A DNA stretch of 64,000 nucleotides. Origin: Mytilus galloprovincialis (lineage: Eukaryota; Mollusca; Bivalvia; Mytilida; Mytilidae). The translations under genes were made by a program, and so were the position numbers. The DNA is taken from NCBI RefSeq assembly GCF_965363235.1, contig NC_134845.1:24368524-24432523 (forward strand), read 5' to 3'. Below are positions 12,001-23,700 of this stretch, piece by piece. Positions within the stretch are counted from its first letter, which is position 1. Every line of letters begins with the position of its first letter. The notes beneath the pieces are model-generated. The model did not search any database. It was not told where the DNA came from and saw nothing but the letters and a program-made list of their open reading frames with translations.

Positions 12001-13849
12001 ACATGTTATAATTTGTACAATGCAAAAATACAAGTTATAACATGTACAAACGTACCTCATACATGTTATAACATGTACAAAATATTGCTTAAAAATGGTT
12101 TTAACTTGTACAAATTTGAAAATAAAAATATGTTTCTATTATTACAACACATGCCATTAACTTCAATAATATTTTCATAATTTTTTTTATTATAGTTCAT
12201 TCATATTAGTGTGATACCTTTTTGATACAGTTTATGACCAGATAAATAGAAGCATTATTCGAAGGAAGTTCTGTATCCAATAGTCCTCAAAGTGAAGACC
12301 TTTTTACCAGAGGAACATATTACCGACACTGAAATTGAAACTGACAAGACAATGTCAGAGACGGACATTATTACTAACACAAACACTGTAAAACTGATAG
12401 GGAATTGAATAGTCATGATTCAGCAGACAATAATGAACAAACAATTGAGTTAGAAACAGAAACAATGGTAATGGATTGAAGTGATGCTAACATGGTTTGT
12501 GAGGAAGTATCAGCATGATATCTACTTGTATACTTCCTCGAAATAGGGCGCTTTCTGGTGGTGATTTTCCTGCTGTCAATACCAGTGAGTGTTTGTCCGA
12601 AATTTTAAATATTGACATCAAGCGTGTCCTTTCTGGTCAGCAGGTACAAGCTGATGCCTTGACAAAAAACTCAAAAACTAGATTAAATGTTCTCTTCCAA
12701 GGTGACAAAGTTATCATTCATATTCGTCCATTGATATGGGCCCTCACCTCACCTATCCTCTTCATGCCGGTCGGCATTTAAGGCCCTATCGATATGGGCC
12801 CTACCGATGAGAAAAACATCAAAGGCGTGATGATGAATGTGAATGAATATGGCGGCTATAAAATTGGAACTAAAGACTTCGTTGGACAAATTCATGAGTA
12901 GAAACCAAGTTCAATTGCTTGCAAATGCAACTTTCAATGTGTCTGAAGTCACAATGAGTGATATGAGTGTGAGAGATATGGTGCGTAAGATATCAATAAG
13001 TGGCGGGCAAAGTTTTGTGCATTGTCAGTGTAAAAAAGGCAATTGTAAGTCTGGTGGTGTAAATGTAGAAGCATAAAAGTTTTGCGCGACGCAAAGGTGT
13101 CACATGTCTCTGTCTTGTAAACAAGTAAAAAAAACTTGTTTCTAAAATGTATGATATGCACGCTGTAAATTGTGCACCTTATTGCATTTGATTATTGTTC
13201 TTTATTATTTGATGAATTTTAATCTTGAATGAATATTCTGCTTTATTATTATTTTTGAACTTTGTATGTAGGTAAAAACTATTTTTAAGCAATATTTTGT
13301 ACATGTTATGTACTAGGTACTTTTGTACATGTTATTACTTGTATTTTGGCATTGTACAAATTATAACATGTACAAAATTTTTGTACTTGTTATAACCTGT
13401 ACAAAATTGCAACTTGTACACGACATATCGATTAATTTAAACGACTCTTAACTTATCGCGTGTTGCCATATATAGTTATTCACGAAAGTACAAAAACAAT
13501 TGTGTCAGTATAGAGGCGGAACTTGTGCTTATAGGAACACCTATAATCTGTGTATAAACTTGAAAGCCGAAACGTACATCAATGTTGTCAAGAAAAAAAA
13601 TACTGCTTTAATCTTTTTATCACAACTTATATTTAAATATTTACCTTCTAGTCGTTTGTTGAGGAGATCTGAATCATTTCCCTCACACTTGGTAGACAGA
13701 GCTTTGGCACAGTTGTCTGATATTGACAGCTTTTTAACTGTTATTTCTAGTGCTTCAATACGAGCGAGGAGGTGTTGGTTCTGAATCACCTCTTCTGACG
13801 CTGAACATATTCCAATGAGACAAAGTAACAACAACCCTCGAAAAATCAT
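9072..13849 (-). CDS. C1q-domain secreted protein, copy 1 (two exons, 201 aa)
   Basis: Secreted single-C1q-domain protein; in bivalves such proteins act as soluble lectin-like recognition molecules of innate immunity (family knowledge). Exon 1 is 13849-13645 and exon 2 is 9472-9072, joined in phase 1 across a 4.2-kb intron (donor GTAAAT, acceptor TTTCAG). The ATG is at 13849. Residues 1-18 form a hydrophobic signal peptide (MIFRGLLLLCLIGICSA). Residues about 22-45 (NQHLLARIEALEITVKKL) look like a short coiled coil, followed by two Cys (NCAKALSTKC). The C1q domain spans about 75-201 with the family pattern GNAFNGGTGIFTC, SGLYLFMW and TFSGVLL at the end. There is no collagen stretch. It is a duplicate of the neighbouring gene at 15004-16366. 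The large intron carries a Ginger-like element and two dispersed repeats. Confidence 0.9.
10894..11455 (+). repeat. Dispersed repeat copy (family M1), about 560 bp
   Basis: Begins GAGAATGGAAATGGGGAATA and continues through GAGACAACAACCCGACCA, GTCTTCAACGCAGCG, GCAAAAATGCAGCGGGGTT and CTCTAGCCAATGTAGAA to CACTCCCGTTACGG. The same order is present at 33652-34200, and partial copies occur at 34485, 38103 and, in reverse, at 16640, 20625, 39540 and 50305. It lies in the intron of C1q copy 1. I see no clear terminal inverted repeats. Confidence 0.75.
11565..11760 (+). repeat. Dispersed repeat copy (family M2)
   Basis: Shows AAAATACCGATCTCCGAGAA, AAAAGTCCGTAATCGAATGG, CCTGACTTGGTACAGGCATT, ATGGTGGATAAAACCTGG and CTCTCACTTGTATGACAGTC. 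The same phrases in the same order recur at 45505, 47322 and 51130. Confidence 0.75.
11947..13425. mobile_element. Ginger-like DNA transposon, internally deleted
   Basis: Bounded by terminal inverted repeats of about 150 bp. The left end starts TGTCGTGTACAAGTTGCGAT at 11947 and the right end is its near-perfect inverse, finishing at 13425. Both arms repeat palindrome-like units on TTATAACATGTACAA. A 4-bp direct duplication, TATC, flanks the element (11943-11946 and 13426-13429). TGT termini and a 4-bp duplication fit the Ginger group of cut-and-paste elements as I remember it. The interior of about 1.2 kb is too short for a full transposase/integrase. It encodes an acidic stretch and a Cys-rich tail resembling the C-terminal part of Ginger/KRBA2-type proteins. 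Non-autonomous, lying in the C1q copy 1 intron. Element class is clear; the Ginger assignment is inference. Confidence 0.75.
12843..13076 (+). pseudogene. Transposon protein remnant with Cys-rich tail
   Basis: A 77-codon open stretch inside the Ginger-like element. Its end reads VRDMVRKISISGGQSFVHC, then QCKKGNCKSGG. From memory, an SGGQ-F-C-C-C pattern is typical of the C-terminal zinc-binding tail of KRBA2/Ginger-related proteins. The reading stops before the expected second half of the Cys cluster. The next 60 bp in another frame (TQRCHMSLSCK) look like the decayed continuation, suggesting a frameshift. The open frame at 12515-12781 in the same element matches nothing I know. Confidence 0.4.
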
Positions 13850-13918
13850 TTTAGAACAATGCTTCGTAATGTTATGTGTAGGTTAACAATAATCTTCTTG
13901 CGATAAGAAACTAGACCT

Positions 13919-13930
13919 TATTTATAAACG
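13919..13930 (-). promoter_or_regulatory. TATA box of C1q copy 1
   Basis: On the - strand the sequence reads TTTATAAATAAGG about 70 bp upstream of the ATG at 13849. Position and match fit a TATA element driving a short 5' leader. Copy 2 has a weaker TTTTATAGTATATA at about 16441-16454. Confidence 0.55.
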
Positions 13931-15003
13931 TGTCGTACAAAAGGCACTATGACAGAGATTTTCAAGGTTTATCATGACACAAGTTCGTAAACCTTCATAT
14001 TAAATTGCTTTGCATAATTGCTTTCCATTTCATTTGCATGTATGTTCTAAGTGAGCTCTAAATACCACATTTGGAATACTCACAGTACCATTGATGCCGG
14101 GTTTGTACATAATGCTGTACTGAGAAATGGGACGTTGACGTTCTTCGCGTTTGTCATAGGATAATAATAGTTTGTGAAGTAGTCATCCCAATTCAGTGAT
14201 GTAATATAATTTTTAATTTCAATTTTCAATTCAAACCATTATGAATAGATGCATTTTCGCCTTCTTAAAAGAAGCACAGTTAACAAGATTCTACTGCACA
14301 ATGAAAACTTGACTGATGCACAAAGTCTTCCGTATTATGAAATATAAAGTCTACTGCGTTTTGTTTGTTTTGTAGCGTTAAATCAGTTGTTTTGAGAATT
14401 GAGGTTTCAGATTTTCAAACTTATCGATGTTGTACATACACTTAACTTTACGTTTACGTTTTGTGTTTGGTTAAACACGTCTGAAACTATGGAAAATCGT
14501 CAAATGACGGGATGTTATTTTCATTTTGGTGTACGAATAATGCAATTTATATGCATAGTTCCCTCTTAAATGTTTAATTGGTAAATTATGATACCCGTTG
14601 TTGATTACTGCGTGACTTCTAACATATTCCTCAAATAAATTAATTCTAATATGATGAAACTGAAAGTATCACACAATCCATTAAACAGGAGAATCCATGA
14701 ACAGTCCAATAAAACAGATTACATCATTTCAAAAAGTAAAAACTACGAATGAAAAGACGAATAACAATTATTATAAAAAATTATAAACAGACTATATATA
14801 GCTACTGACGAAGGAGCCTCACGAACTCCTACTAACCAGCCGGTGAGCTCATGTGCTCTGAAATGGTACGTACTTTTATTCTACTTGTGGTTACCGTCGT
14901 GTTGCAAGTAACAATAGTCGATCAAGATTGTAAGCGCAAAATTAATCAAACCTCATCAAGTGTTAAGAAATAATAACAATTGCCACGACGAAATATACTA
15001 TTT
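13931..15003. other. Spacer between the two C1q genes
   Basis: AT-rich sequence with no open frame of interest and no recognised repeat. It presumably contains the promoter of copy 1 at its left edge and the 3' end of copy 2 at its right edge. Confidence 0.6.
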
Positions 15004-16366
15004 TTATTGAGATAATAAAACACCAGAAAATGTAGTATGGTGGGGATGAATCTCGCCAGAAGCGTAGTCGTCGGCAACCCATACTTTGTCACCTTCGTTC
15101 AGACGAACTATATCGTGATTAGCTGCATTTTGGTATCCAGCATTGATAGCGGTGGCCACAGCATAGGACCAACGACGGGTTGCACCATTTACAACGAAAG
15201 AAATTTGTGTTTGGTGACCTTGGTCTACCATGACATTCCACATGAATAAATACAGTCCAGATTTTGGACAGGTGAATATACCTGTACCACCATTAAAAGC
15301 ATTTCCTTCGTTCATGGTGACCCTCTCGAAAGGAATTACTGCACCATGAACAAGTTTGTCAACGGAGTGGTTGATGTATGCTGAAAAGGCCACTGGGGTT
15401 GTCGGATTAACTGGGAAAATAAAAACAATCGTATATTATTAAGTTAAACAGGTGTAGACATCGGTACATATAATGATTTGTCTTGCTAAATAGATTTGTG
15501 TTTAAGATTATCTAATGCAGTATATTTGTGTCAATATCCGATCAACTAAACAGAGAATAAACTTTATCCAATGAATACTGGGGGGAAACTTAATACAGAT
15601 TACGTACTAATTTTTCTTCTATGCCAACACACTTTTATGTGTAATATTTTTGCATATTTGCTTTAAAATTAGAATTTAAAGCTGATTTTGTTTTTTTTTG
15701 TTTGTAATTGTAAAATTCTTAACAATATCAATAGTTATATGCATTGTCCTCGTACTAATATTAACCAAGCATCAATCACTAAGGCGAGCAATGTGTTGAA
15801 TTTTCATATCAATATCGACATTTTATCTCAATACAACAATGTTAGGAATGATCTTACAAGTAAGGTTATAGATTCTTAAGACTGTATCATATTGTTAATT
15901 CATAAAAACCATTGGTTTTTCATTTATTTTTGGGATTATTGAAGAATGCACAAAAATATACGAGATTGATTAATAAGTTTTTAGGAACATCTTTATACAT
16001 ATAGAAGTATCAAATTCAGAATTCGAGTTTCTATCATTGCAATACTCATTAAGAAGCGTTATTCGCAGTAATAAAACATCGCAATAATTTTTGAATTTAC
16101 TGTATGCAAGAACGTGTGCATGTAGACAATGATAGTGTGTTACCTTCAAGACGTTTGTTGAGGTGTGTTAGATCAATTCCATTACATTTAGCTGACAGAG
16201 CTTTGGCACAGCTGTCTGATTTTGACAACCTTTCAACAACATGCATTAACTCAGTCTGGGTCCGCTCTAATGCTTCAATACGATCGAGTAGTTGTTGATT
16301 CTTACTCTCCTCTGAGGATGAACATATTCCAAAAAGACCAATTAAAAACAAATTTCTGACAGTCAT
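15004..16366 (-). CDS. C1q-domain secreted protein, copy 2 (two exons, 209 aa)
   Basis: Paralogue of the gene at 9072-13849 with the same exon structure. Exon 1 is 16366-16144 and exon 2 is 15410-15004, joined in phase 1; the intron is only 733 bp. I chose the ATG at 16366 because it gives MTVRNLFLIGLFGICSSSEE, aligning with the copy 1 signal peptide. An in-frame ATG at 16405 would add 13 residues ahead of it. A coiled coil of about four heptads (NQQLLDRIEALERTQTELM) is longer than in copy 1 and is followed by SCAKALSAKC. The C1q domain (about 80-209) reads GNAFNGGTGIFTC, SGLYLFMWNVMVDQG and TFSGVLLSQ. C1q domains trimerise through their beta-sandwich faces, and the coil would help. Likely role is soluble pattern recognition; the ligand is unknown. 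Confidence 0.9.
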
Positions 16367-17700
16367 TTCGGAATAGAACTCTGGTATGTTAATGATAATC
16401 GACAAGAGATAAGCAATTGCACTCTATCGATGTGTACATACTATATACTATAAAATTGATAAGGTGTATATTTAAAGTTACTTTGGTAATTTACATGTAC
16501 CTTTGCTTTAATTAGATTTTATTTTAAGATTTAAAGAAAAGTAATTTTTTTTTTTTCAAAACTATGTTGTTTTTTGCCTACAAACTTTCCAATGACACAA
16601 AGAAAATTGAAGACAAAAATGTACTCTTGCAATTAATATATGTTTTTCTCGCTGCGTTGAAGACACATTGGTGGCCTTCAGCTGTTATCTGCTCTTAAGT
16701 TGAATTTTTGTCTCTTTGACATATTTCCCTTTCCACATTATTATTTAATAAAATAAAATCTTATTTTTTATTGAGGGAGAGAAAGTTCAACTTAAGTACA
16801 CATTAAGGAAGTTCGCTGCTCAGTTTCAAAATAAATAACTTTCCATAAAACTATTATATATTGAAAAGGGATTGAGGAATAAAAAAAGCAATATATATAT
16901 ATATATATGGAGTCAATGTGCTTGTCTTCGAGATATTAGCCATTTCAATTTTGGCGGGAAAATGTTCTATCTTGACTTTTCATAGCTTTATCATTGACCA
17001 GTTAAAGTTATCAAACACCCACCATTAAAAAATAGATAAAAGTTTATAATACTTAAAAAGTTTTTAAAATGGTTTGTAATTATACATGGAAAAGATTTAT
17101 AAAAAGAAAAATGGGGGTCAATGGGTTAAGTTTGTTAATGCATTTAAATGGATAAAACCAGAGGATTTCGAAAATCTGACAACCATTCCAAAACATGACA
17201 AGCAAACATCCTTTAGAGTCTCAAACATAAATTAGCTTACTAATCTGAGATTTTAGTGTTATGAAAGAAATTGAGATAGGTTAAACATAAGGTCACTTTT
17301 AAAATCTTTGACGCTTGTTTCTCCACTCCCTCCTAATAACTTTCCTTTGTTTGTTTGTTTTTGTATTTTTGATTACATGTTAATACGTATACTCTTAGGA
17401 ATTTAATTATACGTAGTCGTAATTTCTATAACATTTTCCGAAGAAAACAACATGATTACACTTCTCCAGAGATTACAATTAATTACAACAACAATCGATT
17501 ACTGTTTGATTGGACTATTATTTTAAAACAAAATTATTGATTAAATTGTATAATTGCTTACCAAACTAACAAAATGTATGCATTATGGAATTAAAAGTAT
17601 TCTTGTATACGTTATTAATTAACGATTATGACTTGATATTGCAAAAAAATTTTCAAGCTTTAAAAGAAATCGTCATATACTTACACATAACTCGTACAAC
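16367..17700. other. Spacer between C1q copy 2 and gene B, head to head
   Basis: Divergent intergenic region of 1.3 kb. It holds a fragment of repeat M1 in reverse at about 16640-16735 (CGTTGAAGACACATTGGTGG, then TTTGTCTCTTTGACATATT) and an (AT)8 run at 16892. No clear TATA box was found ahead of the gene B start. Confidence 0.5.
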
Positions 17701-20700
17701 ATGACGGCAACTTGTTTTATCATTGTGGTTTTTATTGTTTGTGCAACACCAGTAATTTCACTGATTGGGGGGAAAACTCACGTCAGCAAAATCAGGTAGG
17801 CCTATAGAGCACAAGATCATTGCTTGTTTGTTGATTAACGTCCAGTGGGAAATATTTCATGCAATTTCATGACTTGTGAAATGAATTCTTATATAAGTAC
17901 AGCAACCGATATTAGGCTTTTGGATGGTGCGATGACCTAGCAGCTGGCTCAGTACTTTGAGTTGGCTTTCAAAAACTGCACATTTTCTTCGATAAGTAAA
18001 CTAAAAGTTTTTTGTTTTTCCATGTAATAATGTTTACTGCCTGTTTATATGAATATCTTTATATAATTCAACTAAAAGAGTCTTACAAAAGAGTTGAAGT
18101 TTCATATACTAGTAAGTGCAGTCCCCCAAAGAGACAAAGGTTCCGAGTCAGAAACATCGTTTATGTTTCATAGTTTTAATGTCATATCTTATATGTCGAC
18201 CATTCATTATTCAAATTGCTCAGGTCATGTTTTTTTTTAATGCATGCCGATTTACATTTATTCACGAGCTACATGTAAGTGACAAAATATTTGTTTTTAT
18301 CTTTTTTGTTCTATTGAACATTACCACAAAGCAGCATAACGATTGATATCTGAAAAAATGTGTGTTACTACAAGCTATTAAAAGAAATATATTTGTAAAA
18401 TGACGTGAAGACACCGGTCTTATCTTGAAGAATGTGTGTAATTGTACCAAATTGAATGTCTTCGGATTAATTTTTTTTAGGTTTTTATTTTAAATCTTTA
18501 TTGCGTACTGTGTAACATATAAACCCCACAGTTTATTACATTTATCATATGAAATACACTTTTATATTTACATGTAATTCCATGTAAACCACAAAAAACG
18601 TTGTATTTCTGTAGGACTGTCTGATATTTGTAATACCAGGCTGAATGCAAGATTAATTGGGCCTATCTTCTACTTTGAAAGACAATGCCATTTATTACTG
18701 TGTTTTTCTGTTAGAAAAGTTTGTGTTACAAGATACTAGTAGTTAGGAATTGGAAATCAGCCATTTAGATTTCTTTCTTTTCTATTATTTTAGAAAAAAT
18801 ATCATGAAACAGATCTTTGAAAATTATGATCCAACAATTCCTCCCCATTTTATTGAAGGTAAGTATCTTTACCGTAGGTATTAGTGAATTATAACCTCTA
18901 GATTTATTTGAGCATTATGTCTTTGGATTATAGTCTACTTTACTTGTATACCATACATCTCTGTCTCTTGAAAGATGCATGTAAATGCACATCTATGCAA
19001 CACGTGATTTCTCCAGATGAGAAAGAGTAAGTGTGCACACGTTACCCATAATGCTTTCATTATATGTCCTATTGAAGCTTTCTGCTTGGTCATTAATTGT
19101 CGTCGGAAATCACTTTTGTGGCAATATCATTTTGTTTTTTGTATACCTCACTTTTTCAAAATTGTGTATGTTTTTGCCCCAAAAAAAATCCCCAGTTATT
19201 TCGTAGTGCATTTCCTTAAGACAACAAATTCAAATAAAAAAATTGCACCTACTCTACATTGTATCTCAGAAGTTTTTACAATGGAGTGAACTACTTTTAG
19301 TTCAAATAATATCAATTTGTAGAAACGTTTACCAGGTCTACATGTAACACAAAATATGAACAATTCTATGTTAGGGGGTGTAAAATTCAGATATGACCGC
19401 TTCAGTTATGCTATTTTTTTTCTTTTTTAACTGGATCAACTCACTACTTTATATTAAATTTCATCAACCAATTTTGCTAACCGTGTAATTTCATCCCTCT
19501 ACTTCATTTTTCATTCATTTAAGAAAATGAAGTACATTAGGATCGATTTTACTACGATTATACCGATTTCACTAAGTACTCATTACGCTTCTATACATGT
19601 ATATACTACGATTTGACTAAGATTATGCTAGCCTACGACGAGTATTGCAATAATACATTGCGCGCTACAACTCGCTTGTCGTCCTTATTACAACCTCACT
19701 ACGATTCTCATGTCTACTACATTGTACGTCCTAGCCACGATAAGATTCACGACACCATTCAGTTGATTGCTCTTCTTTAAGCAACTAGACTTCCCACTGT
19801 TTTTGATACATTTTACTTTAAAATGGAATGTTTTTCTAGGAAACTGGTGTGTACAATGGGAAAGTCAGGATATGTATATACATGTATAGAGAGACATAGA
19901 GTATAGTGACAACATAGTGGAGTCGTGGTTTGATCGTAGTAGACTCATATTGAGATTGTAATGCGATCAGGAAAGTCTTGGTAGAAGCGTACAGAGATCG
20001 TGTTATGTCGTAATATGGTCCTATACCACATAAAGAGAGCACGACAAGTTTGTAACTAGAACGTGTTACTGTCGTATCAAAATCGTAGCAGGATCTCAAC
20101 AGGATCACAGCAATGGTCGTGTAGAAAAACAGGAAAACTTTGAAATATTGAAAATCAAAGCCGACAATACCACAAAATCGCCGAGATCTTACAGTTTTTT
20201 AAGATCGTAGTGGGATTTTCATGGTCGTGATTTAGTGTGATGGGTGCTTATATTGTTTTTGTAGGGGCCAATTTTAATTGTCCACATATGTACTCAAATG
20301 GATGTAGATAGACGTTGATATCAAATCAAAAAAAAAATTACCAGTAGTAATTATGAAAAAACATTTGTCAAGGTTTGTTGTCGTGATATCAGGCTTACCG
20401 TTGATGAGTGTGTGAATACAATCAGGTAACATTATTAATAAAAAAATTGTATTTTTTTTTTACAGAGATCCCAGTAGAAAGCTCCGTGCAGTTGTATATT
20501 TTAAATATTGATACAATCAACGACTCCTTGATGGTGAGAATATATCAATACTCTTTCGTCTATTGTATATATATCAACATACTTCTATCGTATGGATTTG
20601 AATTGTATAAGTTATAACCAGACCGGGTGCGGGAGTTTCTAGCTGTGACCTTGGACTGCTTTCTACTCTTTAGTCGGATTGTTGTCTTTTTGACACATTC

Positions 20701-23700
20701 CCCAATTTTATTCACAATTTCAATTAAAATTTAAACCATGATAATTCGACATAATTTACCTTCCCTTTATACTTAAGAGTATTTCTAAGTATTTGGTTTG
20801 ACTTATTGTCTATCATTTAATTTTAACCATTTCAGGACTTCTCAGTTAGTATGTTTATCCGCCAACGATGGACCGATATTCGTCTAAAATATAACAATAC
20901 TGTTGGTGTCTCACGACTAGAATTGGACACTAAAGTAATGCAGAACGTCTGGGTACCAGATATGTTTATAACCAATGAAAAGAAAGCAGATATTCATCAA
21001 GTGACAGCTCCTAATATGTTGATGCATATTCATCCAGATGGAAACATACTTTACAGTATGAGGTAAATGTACATGTAACAATGATATGATTTAATGGCAT
21101 ATACAATCGTTGTCAATATTACCAAACAGGCAGAAACTTGTTATGTTAAACAGACCATGGATGACGAAGAAGAAGGGCTGAGAAGGCCATTTTTTATTCC
21201 TCGATTTCTAAAATCAAAAAAGTATTTTAACTCTAGCAATTAATTTCATTTAGATGTTCAGAAGGCAGCTGTCTTTCAGATATTTCAAAGAAAGACCTAC
21301 ATTGACTTTTGTTAGAATACAATTACTTTAGAGAGGAGTGCGGAAGCATCACTTTGTCTATTAGTAATAAAATTCCAAAATATTTATCGGATGAAATAAT
21401 TTAACTATAATATTTCATATCTTAATTTTAATGGCAAAGTAATGGTTTTTATAATAAAATTTGTAGTGAACACAATCTTACATTACAAGTCTAAGTTCGA
21501 AGATTTATTTTCACCAGTGGTAAATATTTAATGCATATTATGAAGGCGAGAATCCATAAACAATGACTTAATATGTAAAGGCTCGCCACGAGCTGTCGAC
21601 CATAATTTAAAAGAATTATGAAATATAGTTCAATATGACAAGGTTATGTAAATTAATTATATACTGACAGCAGTCAGTTACAATGCTGGCTTCTTGCACT
21701 TATAGTATTATTTGTCTTGTACTTTTAATTATCTATATATATAGAATAACTGGGACATTTTCTTGTGAGATGAATCTACAGAAGTATCCATTAGATAAAC
21801 AGATTTGTTCATTGGGATTAGAAAGTTGTAAGTTTATTATATTTTTTTACAATTGAATAGTAGGAGCTAAGGTTCAGTGCAAAACGTATAACGTTATCGT
21901 ATTAAATAATGCCATTTCTTATAATAAAGACATTCGTGGAAAATAAGTTGTATTTGTCAACGATAACTGTGTATTTACATCAATTTTGTCGTTATAACAT
22001 CACTTGTTTTACATGGTGTTAAATACATTTCATTGTTTCTATTTTTTATTTAATTTCAATCATTTCGTTTTTCGTATTTTGAGGGGACAGATCTATATAA
22101 ATTATGCCATGTTTTGTAATATGCTTCCCAACTGAGTCATTTGTGAGGAAAAATACTGACTTCTAAAGTGAATGTGAATGAAATAATTTTTCAGATGCGT
22201 ATACAACAGACAACCTTGTATATAGATGGCACGACGATCCTATAGTGTACGACAAAGACATGTCTCTACCTCAGTTTCAGTTAGATGGAATAACAACATA
22301 TAGCTGTGATAAAGTGTATCACGGAAGTACGTAATTATGTATAATCTAATTGGCACAATGATAGAATACTAAACACGTTCCAAGACAAAAGTTTAATATA
22401 ACTTAAAGTATATATATATAAAAAAAACAACGAATACTAGTATTTTTAACTGGTACAATGTTATGTAAAGTCGGTTTTTCAAGAAAAAAATTAAACCCAT
22501 GCGTTATTTTTTTCTTTCATAAAAAGTGCTTGACCAAAACACAAAGGTGTCTGTAAGCAAATTCGACGAAAATTTTGAATAAACTTCAATAAAGAAAGAT
22601 CAATCTGACTTTATGGTTTGAACCTCCAAAGACAAATGGTAGGAATATATATCTGAAATAATCCTAACATATTCTACGAACTATAATACCATAAATTAGC
22701 CACATACAAGTTATTTAAAACTTTCAAAAGTCAGAAACCAAAATAGTTGCTTTTAAATCTTTAAGTTTTAAAAAGGTACACTGTAAATAAAAGTGTTAAG
22801 AATCTGAACACTTTTTGAACGCTCTTTTGTAACACTTCTGGAACGCGTAACAGTGTTCTAAATATTAACATTGGTGTTCCAGTTTTTAACATTATGTGTG
22901 CATCTTTCGAACGCTATGTGTTATTCTTGAACGGATAGTGTGTACTCATTGAACGCCTAGTGTTTGAATCTGGAACGCATAACAGTGTTCTAAATATTAA
23001 CTTTTGTGTTCCAGTTTTTAACATCATGTGTGCATCTTTAGAACGCTATGTGTGTTATTCTTGAACATATAGTGTGTACTCTTTGAACGCCCAGTGTTTG
23101 AATCTGGAACATGTCCTAGTGAGCAAATTTGTATGCCGTTACGCGTTCCAAGCCTTGTAACACTTCTGGAACACTCGGACTGCGTTCCAGAAATATGTGT
23201 TAATATCCAGAACACATAGTGTATATTACTGGAACACAATTTTACATGTTCCAGAAAAAAAGTGTTCTACTCTCTGAAACATTAGTGTGGTCTTGTAAAA
23301 CAAATAATTTAATTAATTAAAAACGTCTTTAATTGATTAAAAGAGGTAGAATTAAAAAAAAGTACAATACAATGTGAAATATTGAAGCAACTTTAAAATG
23401 ACAAGTTCGACAAGTTAAATAATATAACATCTGTAATTTGCAAAATGTGTCCAAATATTAAATCATAAACAAAATGTTCATCATATTTAAAATTGTTATG
23501 TGACACAATGTGTAGTGGCTTATGTTATGAACACAGTTTAACTCATCGTTTGCAACTTCTTAAGTCAAGCACTGTCCTGAATTTCTTTTCAAAATACTGA
23601 TGTCAATGGCCCGTTTATCACCAATAATTTCAATAATCCTCAGCCTGCATAGCACTCAGATAGTCAATATCAAACATAAAATACCCTGTGTATATGCTGC

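Noticed and set aside
22840-23290. CRISPR-like repeated motif array
   Set aside because: The GAACRC boxes are irregularly spaced and in both orientations, and the context is a eukaryotic intron; this is a transposon subterminal array.
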